Shown: piece after piece, positions 8,466 to 16,682 of the stretch
Layout: each line of letters begins with the position of its first letter
How positions within the stretch are numbered: position 1 is the first letter of the stretch
DNA from: an uncultured Bacilli bacterium
GTDB taxonomy: Bacteria; Bacillota_I; Bacilli_A; RF39; UBA660
Length of the DNA: 24,290 nucleotides
NCBI GenBank assembly: GCA_910576795.1
Contig: CAJTIX010000021.1
Location: forward strand, 1-24,290
Reading direction: 5' to 3'
Program-made: the position numbers and the translations under genes
The notes under the pieces: model-generated
What the model was told of the DNA's origin: nothing
Database searches by the model: none
The model's input: the letters and a program-made list of their open reading frames with translations, nothing else

Positions 8466-8494
8466 ATTATACCATAAATTGAATAATATTTAAA
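8466..8494 (-). promoter_or_regulatory. Promoter for the M48/M23 operon
   Basis: Minus strand: -35 TTTAAA (8494-8489), 17 nt spacer, -10 TATAAT (8471-8466) preceded by TGG, giving an extended -10 TGGTATAAT. The -35 overlaps the T-tract of the yfcC terminator. Confidence 0.65.
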
Positions 8495-8518
8495 AAAAAG
8501 GAACCTAATTTAGATTCC
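8492..8518 (-). terminator. Intrinsic terminator of yfcC
   Basis: Minus strand: GGAATCT (8518-8512) pairs with AGGTTCC (8506-8500), including one T-G wobble, and the stem can extend by two A-T pairs. It is followed by eight T (8499-8492). It lies 17 nt after the yfcC stop. Confidence 0.85.
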
Positions 8519-8534
8519 AAAATATGGTTTATTT

Positions 8535-9965
8535 CTATCCCAATAATAATAGTAAAATAACAAACATTACAATGATAGCAAGAGCAATCAATAGATATTT
8601 CCATATATTCTTAAACCATTCTGTATAGGAAATGTTTAAATATCTAAGTCCTGCCACTAAAATAATACTGGTTGGTGCAATTAACATGACAAGTCCATGA
8701 ATCATCTGCATTAACATACCAATAAATCCATAATTGGTATACAATTTAGTGATTGGATCATATAATGCATTTACAAGATACGGAAAATCATTATAGAATA
8801 CTCCACCTATTGCGGATAAAGAACCAAATGCAAATACATTAAATCCTTTGGTCATAGAAATAAAGAAATTTGCAATAGAACCAAAGAAGGTAGCTCCAGT
8901 ATTCATAAGTAAAAATAAGATACTTGCTGCAACTGTATAAATCGCAACAGGGACCATTTGTTTTACCCCATTTAAGAATGCTTGCCATTTTTCACTACCC
9001 TTGACATTGTAAATCCATGCAATTAGTAAGGTTGCGAGTAGTAAGAGAATCGCTAATTCATAGTTGGTCCAATATCCAATTGGGTCAACTGCTCCAATTA
9101 TATTTTTAAAAATTGGATACCCTGAAATTTCAAAAGTAGTAATTGAATTATAAATATTGTTAAAGAAATCAATATGTAATCCTGTTTCCCAATTGTACAT
9201 ACCAACACATGTAACAATCATTAGAATGAGTGCGATTACAACCATTGGTACTGCACTTTTTTTCTTATCAACCTGATTTTCATACAAAGGAATTTCTAGT
9301 ACAGATGCATCTTTCTTAGAATTCTTTTTTTCACCCTTCACAACAGTTTTTGTTTTTTCACTTAATAATAACACAAAACCAATCAAGGCACTTGTAATGA
9401 CTACAAAGAATAAAATACGAGTTGCAATCGTGTCATTCATTCCTGTTTCAAAAAAGAATGAAAGATAACCATTAATATTGAATCCATAAGTAGAGCCCAT
9501 ATTCCCTACTAGTATTGCACCTACTGTAGCGAGTAATGCAACAATTTTACTATAACCCAATTTTAGTATAACTGCAACAAAGAATGGAACCATAATAAAT
9601 AATGGTAATGTAAGTCCAGTCAAAGATGCAAGTACAGCAAATACCAAAATTGAAATTGTTAGAAAAATATGTCCTTTTTCTTTCCACTTATCCGCAATTC
9701 GATTGACAATATTGGCGTAAACACCAGTTTGATTGAGTACTCCATAAAAACCACCAATGAGTAGTATCACAATTGCAGTTAGTACAAATACTGAAGTTGC
9801 TGCCGTTATGATTGGATATCTTAAAATATCAAAAAGTCCAAGTGGCGTTACTTCACCCTTTATAAAAGTTCCACTAGAAAATGTACCAGTTGGAATCACC
9901 CAACTCAAAACCACAAATGCAACAAAGCAAATCGCAATTGCTTTCCACAAATTATTTTTTTTCAT
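8535..9965 (-). CDS. yfcC: YfcC-family carrier (C4-dicarboxylate/ArcD-like ion transporter superfamily)
   Basis: 476-aa secondary transporter with about 12 hydrophobic segments. Family signs are the N-terminal LSWVIPTGTF, the loop GGFYGVLNQTGVY, the re-entrant-like VGAILVGNMGSTYGFN, and the C-terminal PTSIILVAGLRYLNISYTEWFK. These match the YfcC / C4-dicarboxylate anaerobic carrier family (PF03606), whose members carry dicarboxylates, amino acids or peptides; the substrate cannot be read from sequence. A charged cytoplasmic loop (about 203-236, KTVVKGEKKNSKKD) divides the protein into halves. GGAGGT lies 7 nt upstream of the ATG. It is monocistronic, with its own promoter and a clear terminator, and diverges from the radical SAM gene. 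Confidence 0.85.
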   Translation of the reverse strand: MKKNNLWKAIAICFVAFVVLSWVIPTGTFSSGTFIKGEVTPLGLFDILRYPIITAATSVFVLTAIVILLIGGFYGVLNQTGVYANIVNRIADKWKEKGHIFLTISILVFAVLASLTGLTLPLFIMVPFFVAVILKLGYSKIVALLATVGAILVGNMGSTYGFNINGYLSFFFETGMNDTIATRILFFVVITSALIGFVLLLSEKTKTVVKGEKKNSKKDASVLEIPLYENQVDKKKSAVPMVVIALILMIVTCVGMYNWETGLHIDFFNNIYNSITTFEISGYPIFKNIIGAVDPIGYWTNYELAILLLLATLLIAWIYNVKGSEKWQAFLNGVKQMVPVAIYTVAASILFLLMNTGATFFGSIANFFISMTKGFNVFAFGSLSAIGGVFYNDFPYLVNALYDPITKLYTNYGFIGMLMQMIHGLVMLIAPTSIILVAGLRYLNISYTEWFKNIWKYLLIALAIIVMFVILLLLLG

Positions 9966-9983
9966 CTTATTACCTCCATGATA

Positions 9984-9992
9984 ATTATAGCA
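9984..9992 (-). promoter_or_regulatory. Extended -10 promoter for yfcC
   Basis: Minus strand: TGC (9992-9990) then TATAAT (9989-9984), an extended -10 element. The -35 position 17 nt upstream is only a T-rich hexamer, as is common with TGn promoters. The start codon is about 20 nt downstream. Confidence 0.6.
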
Positions 9993-10017
9993 AATTCATA
10001 AAAAAATAAAAAGTTTT

Positions 10018-10079
10018 TTGACAATTTTTGTTAAAATTCACTATTTTTTTTACAAAAGAACTAGAATTTCTATTATAAT
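10018..10079 (+). promoter_or_regulatory. Promoter region of the ytqA-type gene (two candidates)
   Basis: Two overlapping possibilities on the plus strand. One is TTGACA (10018-10023), 18 nt, TATTTT (10042-10047). The other is TTTACA (10049-10054), 16 nt, TATTAT (10071-10076), with TATAAT at 10074-10079 as an alternative -10. The first has a perfect -35, the second a better -10. I cannot choose between them. Confidence 0.4.
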
Positions 10080-10099
10080 AAAATTTGGAAGTGATATAA

Positions 10100-11047
10100 A
10101 TGAATCCATTTCAATATACCAATACCAACAAAAGATATCATACATTAGACTATTTTTATAAACAAAAGTTTCATTCCAAAGTGTTTAAAATCAGTTTAAA
10201 CGCTGGTTTTACTTGTCCCAACATTGATGGCAAGGTAGGAACAGGTGGTTGTATTTATTGTTCCAATTTAGGTAGTGGAGAATTCGCGGGCAATCAAAAT
10301 ATGAATTTGATAGATCAATTTGAAGAAATCAAAAAAATAATGGAACAAAAGTGGCCAAATGGTAAATACATTGGATATTTTCAGGCCCACACCAATACGT
10401 ATGCACCACTTCCTATTTTAAAACAAAAATATGAAACCATTTTAGCACTCAATAATGTGATTGGTCTTTCCATTGCGACCAGACCAGATGCGATTACAGA
10501 AGAATGTATGGACTATTTAGAAGAATTATCCAAAAAAACATATTTAACAATCGAACTTGGTTTACAGACAATTCATGAACAAACTTCAAAATTCATCAAT
10601 CGTTGTCATACATTAGAATGCTTCGAAAATTGTGTGAAAGATTTACGAAAACGAAATATCAATGTAGTGGTACATATCATCAATGGACTTCCTAATGAAA
10701 CCAAGGAAATGATGTTAGAAACAACTCATTATTTGAATCAATTGGATATTCAGGGAATCAAAATCCATATGTTGCATATTTTAAAACATACAAAATTGGG
10801 ATACCTATATGGAAAAAATCCATTTCCTATCTTGACCAAAGAACAATATGTAGAAATTGTTTGTGATCAATTAGAACTATTACGTCCAGAAATTGTCATT
10901 CATCGAATTACAGGAGATCCAGATGTTACTGAATTAATCGAACCTACTTGGTTATGCAAAAAATTTTGTGTATTAAACGAAATTGATAAAGAACTTGCAC
11001 GAAGAAATACGTATCAAGGCATCCATTATTCAAAAAAAGAAGATTAA
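10100..11047 (+). CDS. ytqA: Radical SAM protein, YtqA/YhcC family (TIGR01212 type)
   Basis: 315 aa. Carries the unusual [4Fe-4S] motif spacing of this family: C39, C51 and C54 in FTCPNIDGKVGTGGCIYC (CX11CX2C). The sequence around it, KISLNAGFTCPN, and the following YFQAHTNTYAP, SIATRPD and IELGLQT strands form the radical SAM barrel. From memory, B. subtilis YtqA has been linked to the last steps of mnm5(s2)U34 tRNA wobble modification (name MnmL), with the neighbouring methyltransferase YtqB (MnmM). No ytqB-like gene lies beside it here. Start ATG preceded by GGAAGTGAT. It is the only plus-strand gene in the window. Its TAA overlaps the opposite gene's TAA (shared TTAA), and its terminator is inside that gene. 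Confidence 0.9.
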   Translation: MNPFQYTNTNKRYHTLDYFYKQKFHSKVFKISLNAGFTCPNIDGKVGTGGCIYCSNLGSGEFAGNQNMNLIDQFEEIKKIMEQKWPNGKYIGYFQAHTNTYAPLPILKQKYETILALNNVIGLSIATRPDAITEECMDYLEELSKKTYLTIELGLQTIHEQTSKFINRCHTLECFENCVKDLRKRNINVVVHIINGLPNETKEMMLETTHYLNQLDIQGIKIHMLHILKHTKLGYLYGKNPFPILTKEQYVEIVCDQLELLRPEIVIHRITGDPDVTELIEPTWLCKKFCVLNEIDKELARRNTYQGIHYSKKED

Positions 11048-11340
11048 TGCTTTTTTCTTTTTTGAAAGAAGGTTTTCATATAGCCTTCTTTTTTTTCTTC
11101 TACAATCGGAATTTCGGTTACCTGATATTTTTGATAAACTTCCTCCATAGATAAATATCCTCTCCATTGCAATTTTTCAATTGTTTTTTGACCCAAAACA
11201 AATAAGTAATAATGATCTATTAAAGTACGTACGATCTGTTCATCGCTTCTTCGAATTTTATATATATTTACATCTTCTGAATTTACAATTTCATAGGCAT
11301 AACATAAAATATCATTTTGATTTTTTTGCTTTTGAAACAT
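11044..11340 (-). CDS. Hypothetical protein, last gene of the mutM-tex run
   Basis: 98 aa from the ATG at 11340, MFQKQKNQNDILCYAYEIVN. The ORF is open to 11385, but that start overlaps the end of tex and lacks a ribosome binding site, while the chosen ATG has AGGTGATGTT immediately upstream. The protein is soluble, with a very basic C-terminus (FQKRKKH). I do not recognise a family. It begins 37 nt after the tex stop and is probably co-transcribed with mutM and tex. Its last codons encode, on the opposite strand, the terminator hairpin of the convergent ytqA-type gene, so that part of the protein sequence is constrained by two functions. Confidence 0.6.
   Translation of the reverse strand: MFQKQKNQNDILCYAYEIVNSEDVNIYKIRRSDEQIVRTLIDHYYLFVLGQKTIEKLQWRGYLSMEEVYQKYQVTEIPIVEEKKEGYMKTFFQKRKKH
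11067..11096 (+). terminator. Intrinsic terminator of the ytqA-type gene, embedded in the opposing gene
   Basis: Plus strand: AGAAGG (11067-11072) pairs with CCTTCT (11084-11089), with an adjacent T-G pair, and the 3' arm runs into eight T (11089-11096). It lies 20 nt after the stop. In the minus-strand gene this DNA encodes KEGYMKTFF near the C-terminus. Confidence 0.75.
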
Positions 11341-11377
11341 AACATCACCTATTTCATTATATGAGAAAAAAAGACTG

Positions 11378-13537
11378 TTATACAATCTTTTCTGGTTCTA
11401 GTAATGATAGTGCTACTTTATTTTTGTCTAGAAAGATTTGTTCTACATAACAGTCTACAATATCTCCTACACTCACAACTTCCATAGGATGTTTGATATA
11501 ACGATTGGTCAATTTTGATATGTGAGCAAGTCCATCATTTTTAAGTCCAATATCAATAAATACTCCAAAATCAACCACATTACGCACAGTCCCTTGTAAC
11601 TTCATTCCTACTTTTAAATCTTCTATATGTAAAATATCACTTTTTAAAATAGGTGCTGGCATATTATCACGTGGATCTCGCGCTGGTTTCTTTAAATTTT
11701 CAATAATGTCTTCTATGGTATAAATATCAGTATTTAAAGTATCGGCAATTTGTTTTGTATCTACCAAATCCAATTTTTGAATCAATTGAGGAGTTCCAAT
11801 ATCTTGTAAAGATAAATCCATATGTTTCAGTAATGTGCAAGCAACTGGATAACTTTCTGGATGGATTCCTGTTCGATCCAGTGCATTTTCCGCGTCTGGT
11901 ATTCTTAAAAAACCAATCGCCTGTTCATATACTTTATCGGTTAATAATTTTTTCTTTTGCAATTCTTCTCTAGATAAAAACTTTCCATGTGTATCCCTAT
12001 AATCAATTAGTTTATCAATATGTTTTTTGGTAATACCAGATACATATTTGAGTAGACTAGGGCTTGCTGTGTTGATATTGACACCTACTTGATTGACCGC
12101 TTTACTGACAACAAAATCCAAAGACTCTGAGAGACGTTTACTGGAAACATCATGTTGATAGAGTCCAACTCCTATACTTTCTGGATCAATTTTAACCAGT
12201 TCTGCAAGTGGATCTTGAAGTCTTCTTCCAATACTAATCGCACTTCTTTCTTCTACATGTAAATCTGGAAATTCCGAAATGGCCAATTTGGATGCAGAAT
12301 ATACACTTGCACCTGCTTCACTGACAATGACATATTCCACTTTACGGGTTGCAGATTTGATGACATCCACTATAAAGGCTTCACTTTCACGACTGGCTGT
12401 TCCATTTCCAATCGCAACAATGTCAATTTGATACTGATCAATTAATTTTAATACAGTTTGTTTACTTTTTTCATATTCATTTTTGGGTTCATGAGGATAG
12501 ATGACTTGGATGGCTAATTTCTTTCCAGTTGGATCTATTACTGCAAGTTTACACCCCGTACGATAAGCTGGATCAAAGCCAAGAACCATTTTATCTTTCA
12601 TAGGTGGCTGTAGTAACAGTTTTTCTAAATTGGCACCAAAGTTTTGAATAGCTACCTCTTCTGCTTTTTCTGTTAATTCAGTACGAATTTCTCGTATTAC
12701 AGAAGGTGCAATCAATCGCTTATATCCATCTTCTATCGCATTTTTTACCAAAGAACATACAAAAGAGTTTTGATTTTTCATCATTTTAGACTCTAAAAAT
12801 TCTAGGATTGGTTTGTGATCTAACTCCAAAGAAACCAGTAGTACTTTTTCTTTTTCACCACGATTAAGCGCCAATACACGGTGAGGTTTGATTTGTTTGA
12901 TTGGCTCTTGATATTCATAATACATCTCATATGTTTTGAGTTCATCTATCGCATCTTTTTTCTTTTTAGATACCATTATTCCATTATGATACATATAATT
13001 TCTAATCCATTTGCGGTAATAAGCATTATCACTTACCCATTCTGCTATGATATAACCTGCACCTTCTAAAGCAGATTCTAAAGTTGTTACTTTGTCAGTA
13101 ATAAAACGACTTGCCAGTTCCTCTAAACTTCCTTGAATTGGAAAGGATAGTATCATTTTAGCGAGTGGTTCTAAGCCTAAAGCAATGGCTTCAGTGGCCT
13201 TGGTTTTCTTTTTTTCTTTATATGGACGATATAGATCTTCCACCTCTACTAATTTTTCTGCAGATAGAATTTTGTGTTTCAACTCTTCTGTCATCATTCC
13301 TTTTTCATCAATCAAACGAATGACATCTTCTTTTCGTTTTTGCAAATTGACTTGGTAGGTATATACTTCTTCAATTTGTCTAATTTGTTCTTCATCAAGT
13401 ACTCCTGTTACTTCTTTTCGGTAACGGGCAATAAAAGGAATGGTATTTCCTTGTTCTAATAATTGTAATGTTGCTTCTACTTGTTTTTCTTTCACTTTTA
13501 ATGTTTCACACATTGTTTTAATAATTTCTTGATTCAT
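11378..13537 (-). CDS. tex: Transcription accessory/RNA-binding protein Tex
   Basis: 719 aa, the usual size for Gram-positive Tex (YdcI). Domain order is complete: N-terminal helical Tex-N region (TIPFIARYRKEVTGVLDEEQIRQI at about 32-55), YqgF/RNase H-like domain (VLGFDPAYRTGCKLAVID at about 322-339), helix-hairpin-helix segment (AVNQVGVNINTAS), and a C-terminal S1 RNA-binding domain (about 645-714, GTVRNVVDFGVFIDIG ... LAHISKL). Tex is a nucleic-acid-binding protein; in Gram-positives its homologs act at ribosome/RNAP-associated nucleic acid processes, and the exact role is not settled. Start has GAGGAACCT directly before the ATG. It begins 12 nt after mutM, in the same transcript. Confidence 0.95.
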   Translation of the reverse strand: MNQEIIKTMCETLKVKEKQVEATLQLLEQGNTIPFIARYRKEVTGVLDEEQIRQIEEVYTYQVNLQKRKEDVIRLIDEKGMMTEELKHKILSAEKLVEVEDLYRPYKEKKKTKATEAIALGLEPLAKMILSFPIQGSLEELASRFITDKVTTLESALEGAGYIIAEWVSDNAYYRKWIRNYMYHNGIMVSKKKKDAIDELKTYEMYYEYQEPIKQIKPHRVLALNRGEKEKVLLVSLELDHKPILEFLESKMMKNQNSFVCSLVKNAIEDGYKRLIAPSVIREIRTELTEKAEEVAIQNFGANLEKLLLQPPMKDKMVLGFDPAYRTGCKLAVIDPTGKKLAIQVIYPHEPKNEYEKSKQTVLKLIDQYQIDIVAIGNGTASRESEAFIVDVIKSATRKVEYVIVSEAGASVYSASKLAISEFPDLHVEERSAISIGRRLQDPLAELVKIDPESIGVGLYQHDVSSKRLSESLDFVVSKAVNQVGVNINTASPSLLKYVSGITKKHIDKLIDYRDTHGKFLSREELQKKKLLTDKVYEQAIGFLRIPDAENALDRTGIHPESYPVACTLLKHMDLSLQDIGTPQLIQKLDLVDTKQIADTLNTDIYTIEDIIENLKKPARDPRDNMPAPILKSDILHIEDLKVGMKLQGTVRNVVDFGVFIDIGLKNDGLAHISKLTNRYIKHPMEVVSVGDIVDCYVEQIFLDKNKVALSLLEPEKIV

Positions 13538-13549
13538 AGGTTCCTCTTT

Positions 13550-14371
13550 CTATTTTTGGCATTTCGGACAATAGTAAGTTCCTCTTCCACCAACCGTAAT
13601 TTTCATAATGGTACTTCCACAAGTAACACACGTTTCATTTTGCCTTCCATGTACATATAAATTTTGTTGAAATCTTCCATGTACCCCTTCGCTCGCCTCA
13701 TAACTGCGAATCGTTGTTCCACCTTGGTGAATGGCTTCTTCTAATACCTTCCTTGTGTTCAGAATAATGGTATTCAATTTTTTTATAGGGATTTGATTAC
13801 TTGCTTTGAGTGGATTTATTTTACTCAAATATAATATTTCATTGGCATAAATATTTCCAATTCCTGTGATAATTCCTTGATCCAATAAACTGGTTTTGAT
13901 AGGAATGGTTTTGGTTTTTAATTTTTCTTCTAAATATTTTCCTGTTAATTTTGTATCCCAAGGCTCTAGACCCAATTCGGATAATGGTTTTTGATTATAT
14001 AGTTTTTCTTTTTCAATTAAATGCATACGCCCAAATTTACGGGTATCTTTATAACGAAGTTCCATTCCATTTTCTAATAAAAAGGAAATATGTTCGTGTT
14101 TTTCGATTGGATCATTAGAGCTTCTAAATAGATACCTTCCTTCCATTCTTAAATGACTAAGTAAATAGTAATGATCTAATTCAAATAAAATCCATTTTCC
14201 TCTTCGTTCTAAATTGTGAATGGTTTCTCCTATAATTTGTTTTTCAAACTGTAAAGCATTTGGATATTCAATCAAATTCGGATATCTTATAGAGATGTCA
14301 ACAATTTTATGATTTACAAGTTTTTCTTTTAAGGTTTCTTTGATGGTTTCTACTTCTGGTAACTCTGGCAT
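13550..14371 (-). CDS. mutM: Formamidopyrimidine-DNA glycosylase (Fpg/MutM)
   Basis: 273-aa bifunctional glycosylase/AP lyase that removes 8-oxoguanine and formamidopyrimidines in base excision repair. The mature N-terminus PELPEVETI provides the catalytic Pro2 and Glu3; K59 in RRGKWILF is the conserved lysine. The helix-two-turn-helix segment (LDQGIITGIGNIYANEILYLSKINP) is intact. A C-terminal zinc finger has C248/C251 and C268/C271, with R263 in the beta-loop. AGGATGTGATGTT precedes the ATG. It is the first gene of the mutM-tex-small gene run; in many Bacilli mutM follows polA directly, but here several genes intervene. Confidence 0.95.
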   Translation of the reverse strand: MPELPEVETIKETLKEKLVNHKIVDISIRYPNLIEYPNALQFEKQIIGETIHNLERRGKWILFELDHYYLLSHLRMEGRYLFRSSNDPIEKHEHISFLLENGMELRYKDTRKFGRMHLIEKEKLYNQKPLSELGLEPWDTKLTGKYLEEKLKTKTIPIKTSLLDQGIITGIGNIYANEILYLSKINPLKASNQIPIKKLNTIILNTRKVLEEAIHQGGTTIRSYEASEGVHGRFQQNLYVHGRQNETCVTCGSTIMKITVGGRGTYYCPKCQK

Positions 14372-14425
14372 AACATCACATCCTAGTTAATAGTGTATCA
14401 TAAATCACATTTTGTTAAAAGAACT

Positions 14426-14450
14426 AAAAAAGAAATGTTTTTTCATTTCT
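14426..14450 (-). terminator. Intrinsic terminator of the CDF gene
   Basis: Minus strand: AGAAATG (14450-14444), six-A loop, CATTTCT (14437-14431), then TTTTT. Perfect seven-pair stem, starting 7 nt after the CDF stop. It separates the CDF gene from mutM. Confidence 0.75.
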
Positions 14451-14457
14451 CTCAAAT

Positions 14458-15327
14458 TTAGTTGGATAAATTTTTACTAGGATTGACATGAATTGTAATG
14501 TACCTTGCACGTGCATCCAATTCCTTTAGTTTTTCTTCTATGTGATCCACCACTTCATGTACTTCTTTTAATGATAGTGCCTCATTCATACTGATTTCTC
14601 CTGTGATTTGAAAATATGGTCCATTTTTGATGACCACAAATTGATCCACATGGTCAACAGCCTCGTGTGCCTGTATCACTGCAATCATCTGTTTTTGGTC
14701 CACATCACTTACCTGTTCTCCAATAATCGAACTAATGTTATCTTTCATGATATCAAATCCTGTTTTGACAACCAAAAGACCAACAATAATCGTTGCGATC
14801 ACATTAGAGTATTTGAGTATAGAATAAGTTTCAGATAGTTGCATCAATATACTAGAAATTAGGACAAATATAGAGCTAATGACATCCATACTACTTTCTT
14901 TACCACTTGAGACCAATATTACATTGTTGTATTTTTTCCCCATTTTGAGTAAATAAGTAGATAATAAAAATTTGGCAACAATTGTAAGTAAACTCACAAA
15001 AATAACAATACGTGCTGGTACAATCAATTGACTTTGAAAAGCCGTTCCGACAATTTCTAGCCCCAATAATAAAACCACTAGACCAATCACCAAACAGGTT
15101 AGGTATTCCACTCTACCATGTCCAAAAGGATGTTCCTGATCCGCTGGTTTTAATGCATATCTTGCTCCAAAAATAGCAACCGCATCTGTTGCTAAATCAC
15201 TAAAAGAATGCACCCCATCTGCAATAAGTGCACTTGATTTTCCTAAAAAACCAACAACTACTTTTATGATAGATAAAAATAGATTCACAAAAAAACTTTT
15301 GAGTAAGGCTTTTGCCGTTATATGCAT
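14458..15327 (-). CDS. Cation diffusion facilitator (CDF) family metal exporter
   Basis: 289 aa, proton-coupled divalent metal exporter of the cytoplasmic membrane. Six hydrophobic segments (about 10-30, 33-57, 75-95, 105-127, 145-165, 172-190) are followed by a cytoplasmic domain (about 200-285). The family motifs SALIADGVHSFSDL (TM2) and HPFGHGRVEYL are clear. The predicted metal site A has H40 and D44 (HSFSD) in TM2 but E144 and D148 (ESSMD) in TM5, where the canonical motif is HxxxD or DxxxD. The metal is therefore uncertain (Zn, Mn or Fe). Start ATG preceded by AGAGGATGTGAT. It has its own extended -10 promoter and terminator, so it is monocistronic. No metal-responsive operator was recognised. 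Confidence 0.9.
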   Translation of the reverse strand: MHITAKALLKSFFVNLFLSIIKVVVGFLGKSSALIADGVHSFSDLATDAVAIFGARYALKPADQEHPFGHGRVEYLTCLVIGLVVLLLGLEIVGTAFQSQLIVPARIVIFVSLLTIVAKFLLSTYLLKMGKKYNNVILVSSGKESSMDVISSIFVLISSILMQLSETYSILKYSNVIATIIVGLLVVKTGFDIMKDNISSIIGEQVSDVDQKQMIAVIQAHEAVDHVDQFVVIKNGPYFQITGEISMNEALSLKEVHEVVDHIEEKLKELDARARYITIHVNPSKNLSN

Positions 15328-15377
15328 AAAATCACATCCTCTTATAGTATATGATACTCAATTTTTTGGCTTACTGT

Positions 15378-15406
15378 ATTATAACAAAAACAAAAAAGAA
15401 CTACAA
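15378..15406 (-). promoter_or_regulatory. Promoter of the CDF gene
   Basis: Minus strand: -35 TTGTAG (15406-15401), 17 nt, -10 TATAAT (15383-15378) preceded by TGT (extended -10). It lies directly after the stop of the carboxypeptidase gene and leaves a leader of about 45 nt. Confidence 0.65.
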
Positions 15407-15408
15407 CA

Positions 15409-16620
15409 TTAATGGTGTAATTTCTCTTTATGTATTTGTATCATTTTTTGAGTAATAAAACAAATGCAAAGAATCAATAAAATTCCGATGATTAGAAAAA
15501 ATCGATTGGCTATTATAAATGCAAATAGCGAAAATGGAACAGAAGAAGATAAAGTAATCTCAAAGGTTTCTACAATTTCATGATCATATATTACATTGAT
15601 ATAACCCAACCCAGTTCCTGATTTCATATTGGGCGTAATAATCGATTTACCATGATATTCAAATAGAATATCTTCTTTTTCAACTGGTTGATTTAAGTAC
15701 TTTGTAATTTCTTTTGGAGCAGAAAATGTTACTTCTTTTTGTTTTGAATATTTTGTTTTTAATGTAAGAATAATATCTTCTTTTTCCACCAATGGATAAT
15801 ATTTGTAATGGTTAAAATAATAGTGGTAAATGTTAACCGCATCCATAATATGTTTTGGACTAGATGGTGCCCCTGTTGTCACTAATAAATAGGTAATATC
15901 ATTTTTTTGATCATATGCGATTGATGCCAAACATCTTCCAGCATTTTCAGTATATCCTGTTTTTGCCCCCAATATAAAATCATATGGAAGTTGATAATTT
16001 TTAGCAGTTTTTTTGAATGTACTAGATACAGTCATAGAATGGTCAGAAAGTGTATAAGATTCTGTCATAAATATTTCTTTGAATTTTTCATTTTCAAATG
16101 CTTTTTTTAAAAGAAGAGCAACATCGTTTACTGTAGAATAATGATTTTTATCATCTAAACCAACAGTATTGACAAAATGGGTATGGCTCAGACCCATTTC
16201 TCTCACTTTTTGATTCATAAGCATAACAAAATTGTTTTCACTTCCAGCTAAAGAAATTGCGATTGCCCTTGTTGCATCTGCACCACTTGCTAAAAACATA
16301 CCATACAGTAAATCATTATAAGTTACTTTTTGTTTATCTTTTAATCCAATGACTGCTGCATTTGCTTCTTCTAAACCGACAAACATATTTTTATTGATTA
16401 CGATTTGTTGGTTATAATCCGAGATTAAATCAATGGCAACCAAGGTTGTCATAATTTTGGTTAAACTGGCAATACTTGTGACTTCATCTTTTTTTAACTC
16501 ATAAACTACTTGATCATCATTTAAATTATATAAAACAACATATTCACTATTAAGTTCCAGTGCTTTTATAGGAAAAATTGTAAGAAAAAAGAAAAGAAAG
16601 CAAAAGAAAAATTTTTTCAT
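15409..16620 (-). CDS. D-alanyl-D-alanine carboxypeptidase (peptidase S11, DacA/DacF type)
   Basis: Low-molecular-weight penicillin-binding protein that trims the terminal D-Ala of peptidoglycan stem peptides. 403 aa from the ATG at 16620; a GTG two codons upstream is less likely because the AGG ribosome binding site sits too close to it. An N-terminal signal peptide (MKKFFFCFLFFFLTIFPIKA) precedes the catalytic domain with SLTK (52-55, nucleophile S52) and KTG (220-222). The SxN position reads SGA (112-114), lacking the usual Asn. The C-terminal beta domain (about 265-350) is followed by a true transmembrane helix (about 365-390) and a basic tail, rather than an amphipathic anchor. It lies downstream of alr on the same strand with its own promoter. 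Confidence 0.9.
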   Translation of the reverse strand: MKKFFFCFLFFFLTIFPIKALELNSEYVVLYNLNDDQVVYELKKDEVTSIASLTKIMTTLVAIDLISDYNQQIVINKNMFVGLEEANAAVIGLKDKQKVTYNDLLYGMFLASGADATRAIAISLAGSENNFVMLMNQKVREMGLSHTHFVNTVGLDDKNHYSTVNDVALLLKKAFENEKFKEIFMTESYTLSDHSMTVSSTFKKTAKNYQLPYDFILGAKTGYTENAGRCLASIAYDQKNDITYLLVTTGAPSSPKHIMDAVNIYHYYFNHYKYYPLVEKEDIILTLKTKYSKQKEVTFSAPKEITKYLNQPVEKEDILFEYHGKSIITPNMKSGTGLGYINVIYDHEIVETFEITLSSSVPFSLFAFIIANRFFLIIGILLILCICFITQKMIQIHKEKLHH

Positions 16621-16646
16621 ATGCACACAACCTATTCTTATAGTTT

Positions 16647-16676
16647 ATTATACCATGCATTATTATTACGATTCAA
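16647..16676 (-). promoter_or_regulatory. Promoter of the carboxypeptidase gene
   Basis: Minus strand: -35 TTGAAT (16676-16671), 18 nt, -10 TATAAT (16652-16647) preceded by TGG (extended -10). It sits 7 nt after the alr stop, so the gene can be transcribed without alr. Confidence 0.65.
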
Positions 16677-16682
16677 ATCATT

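Noticed and set aside
11341..11385. Upstream in-frame start for the 98-aa hypothetical gene
   Set aside because: It overlaps the end of tex and lacks a ribosome binding site; the ATG at 11340 has AGGTGATG.
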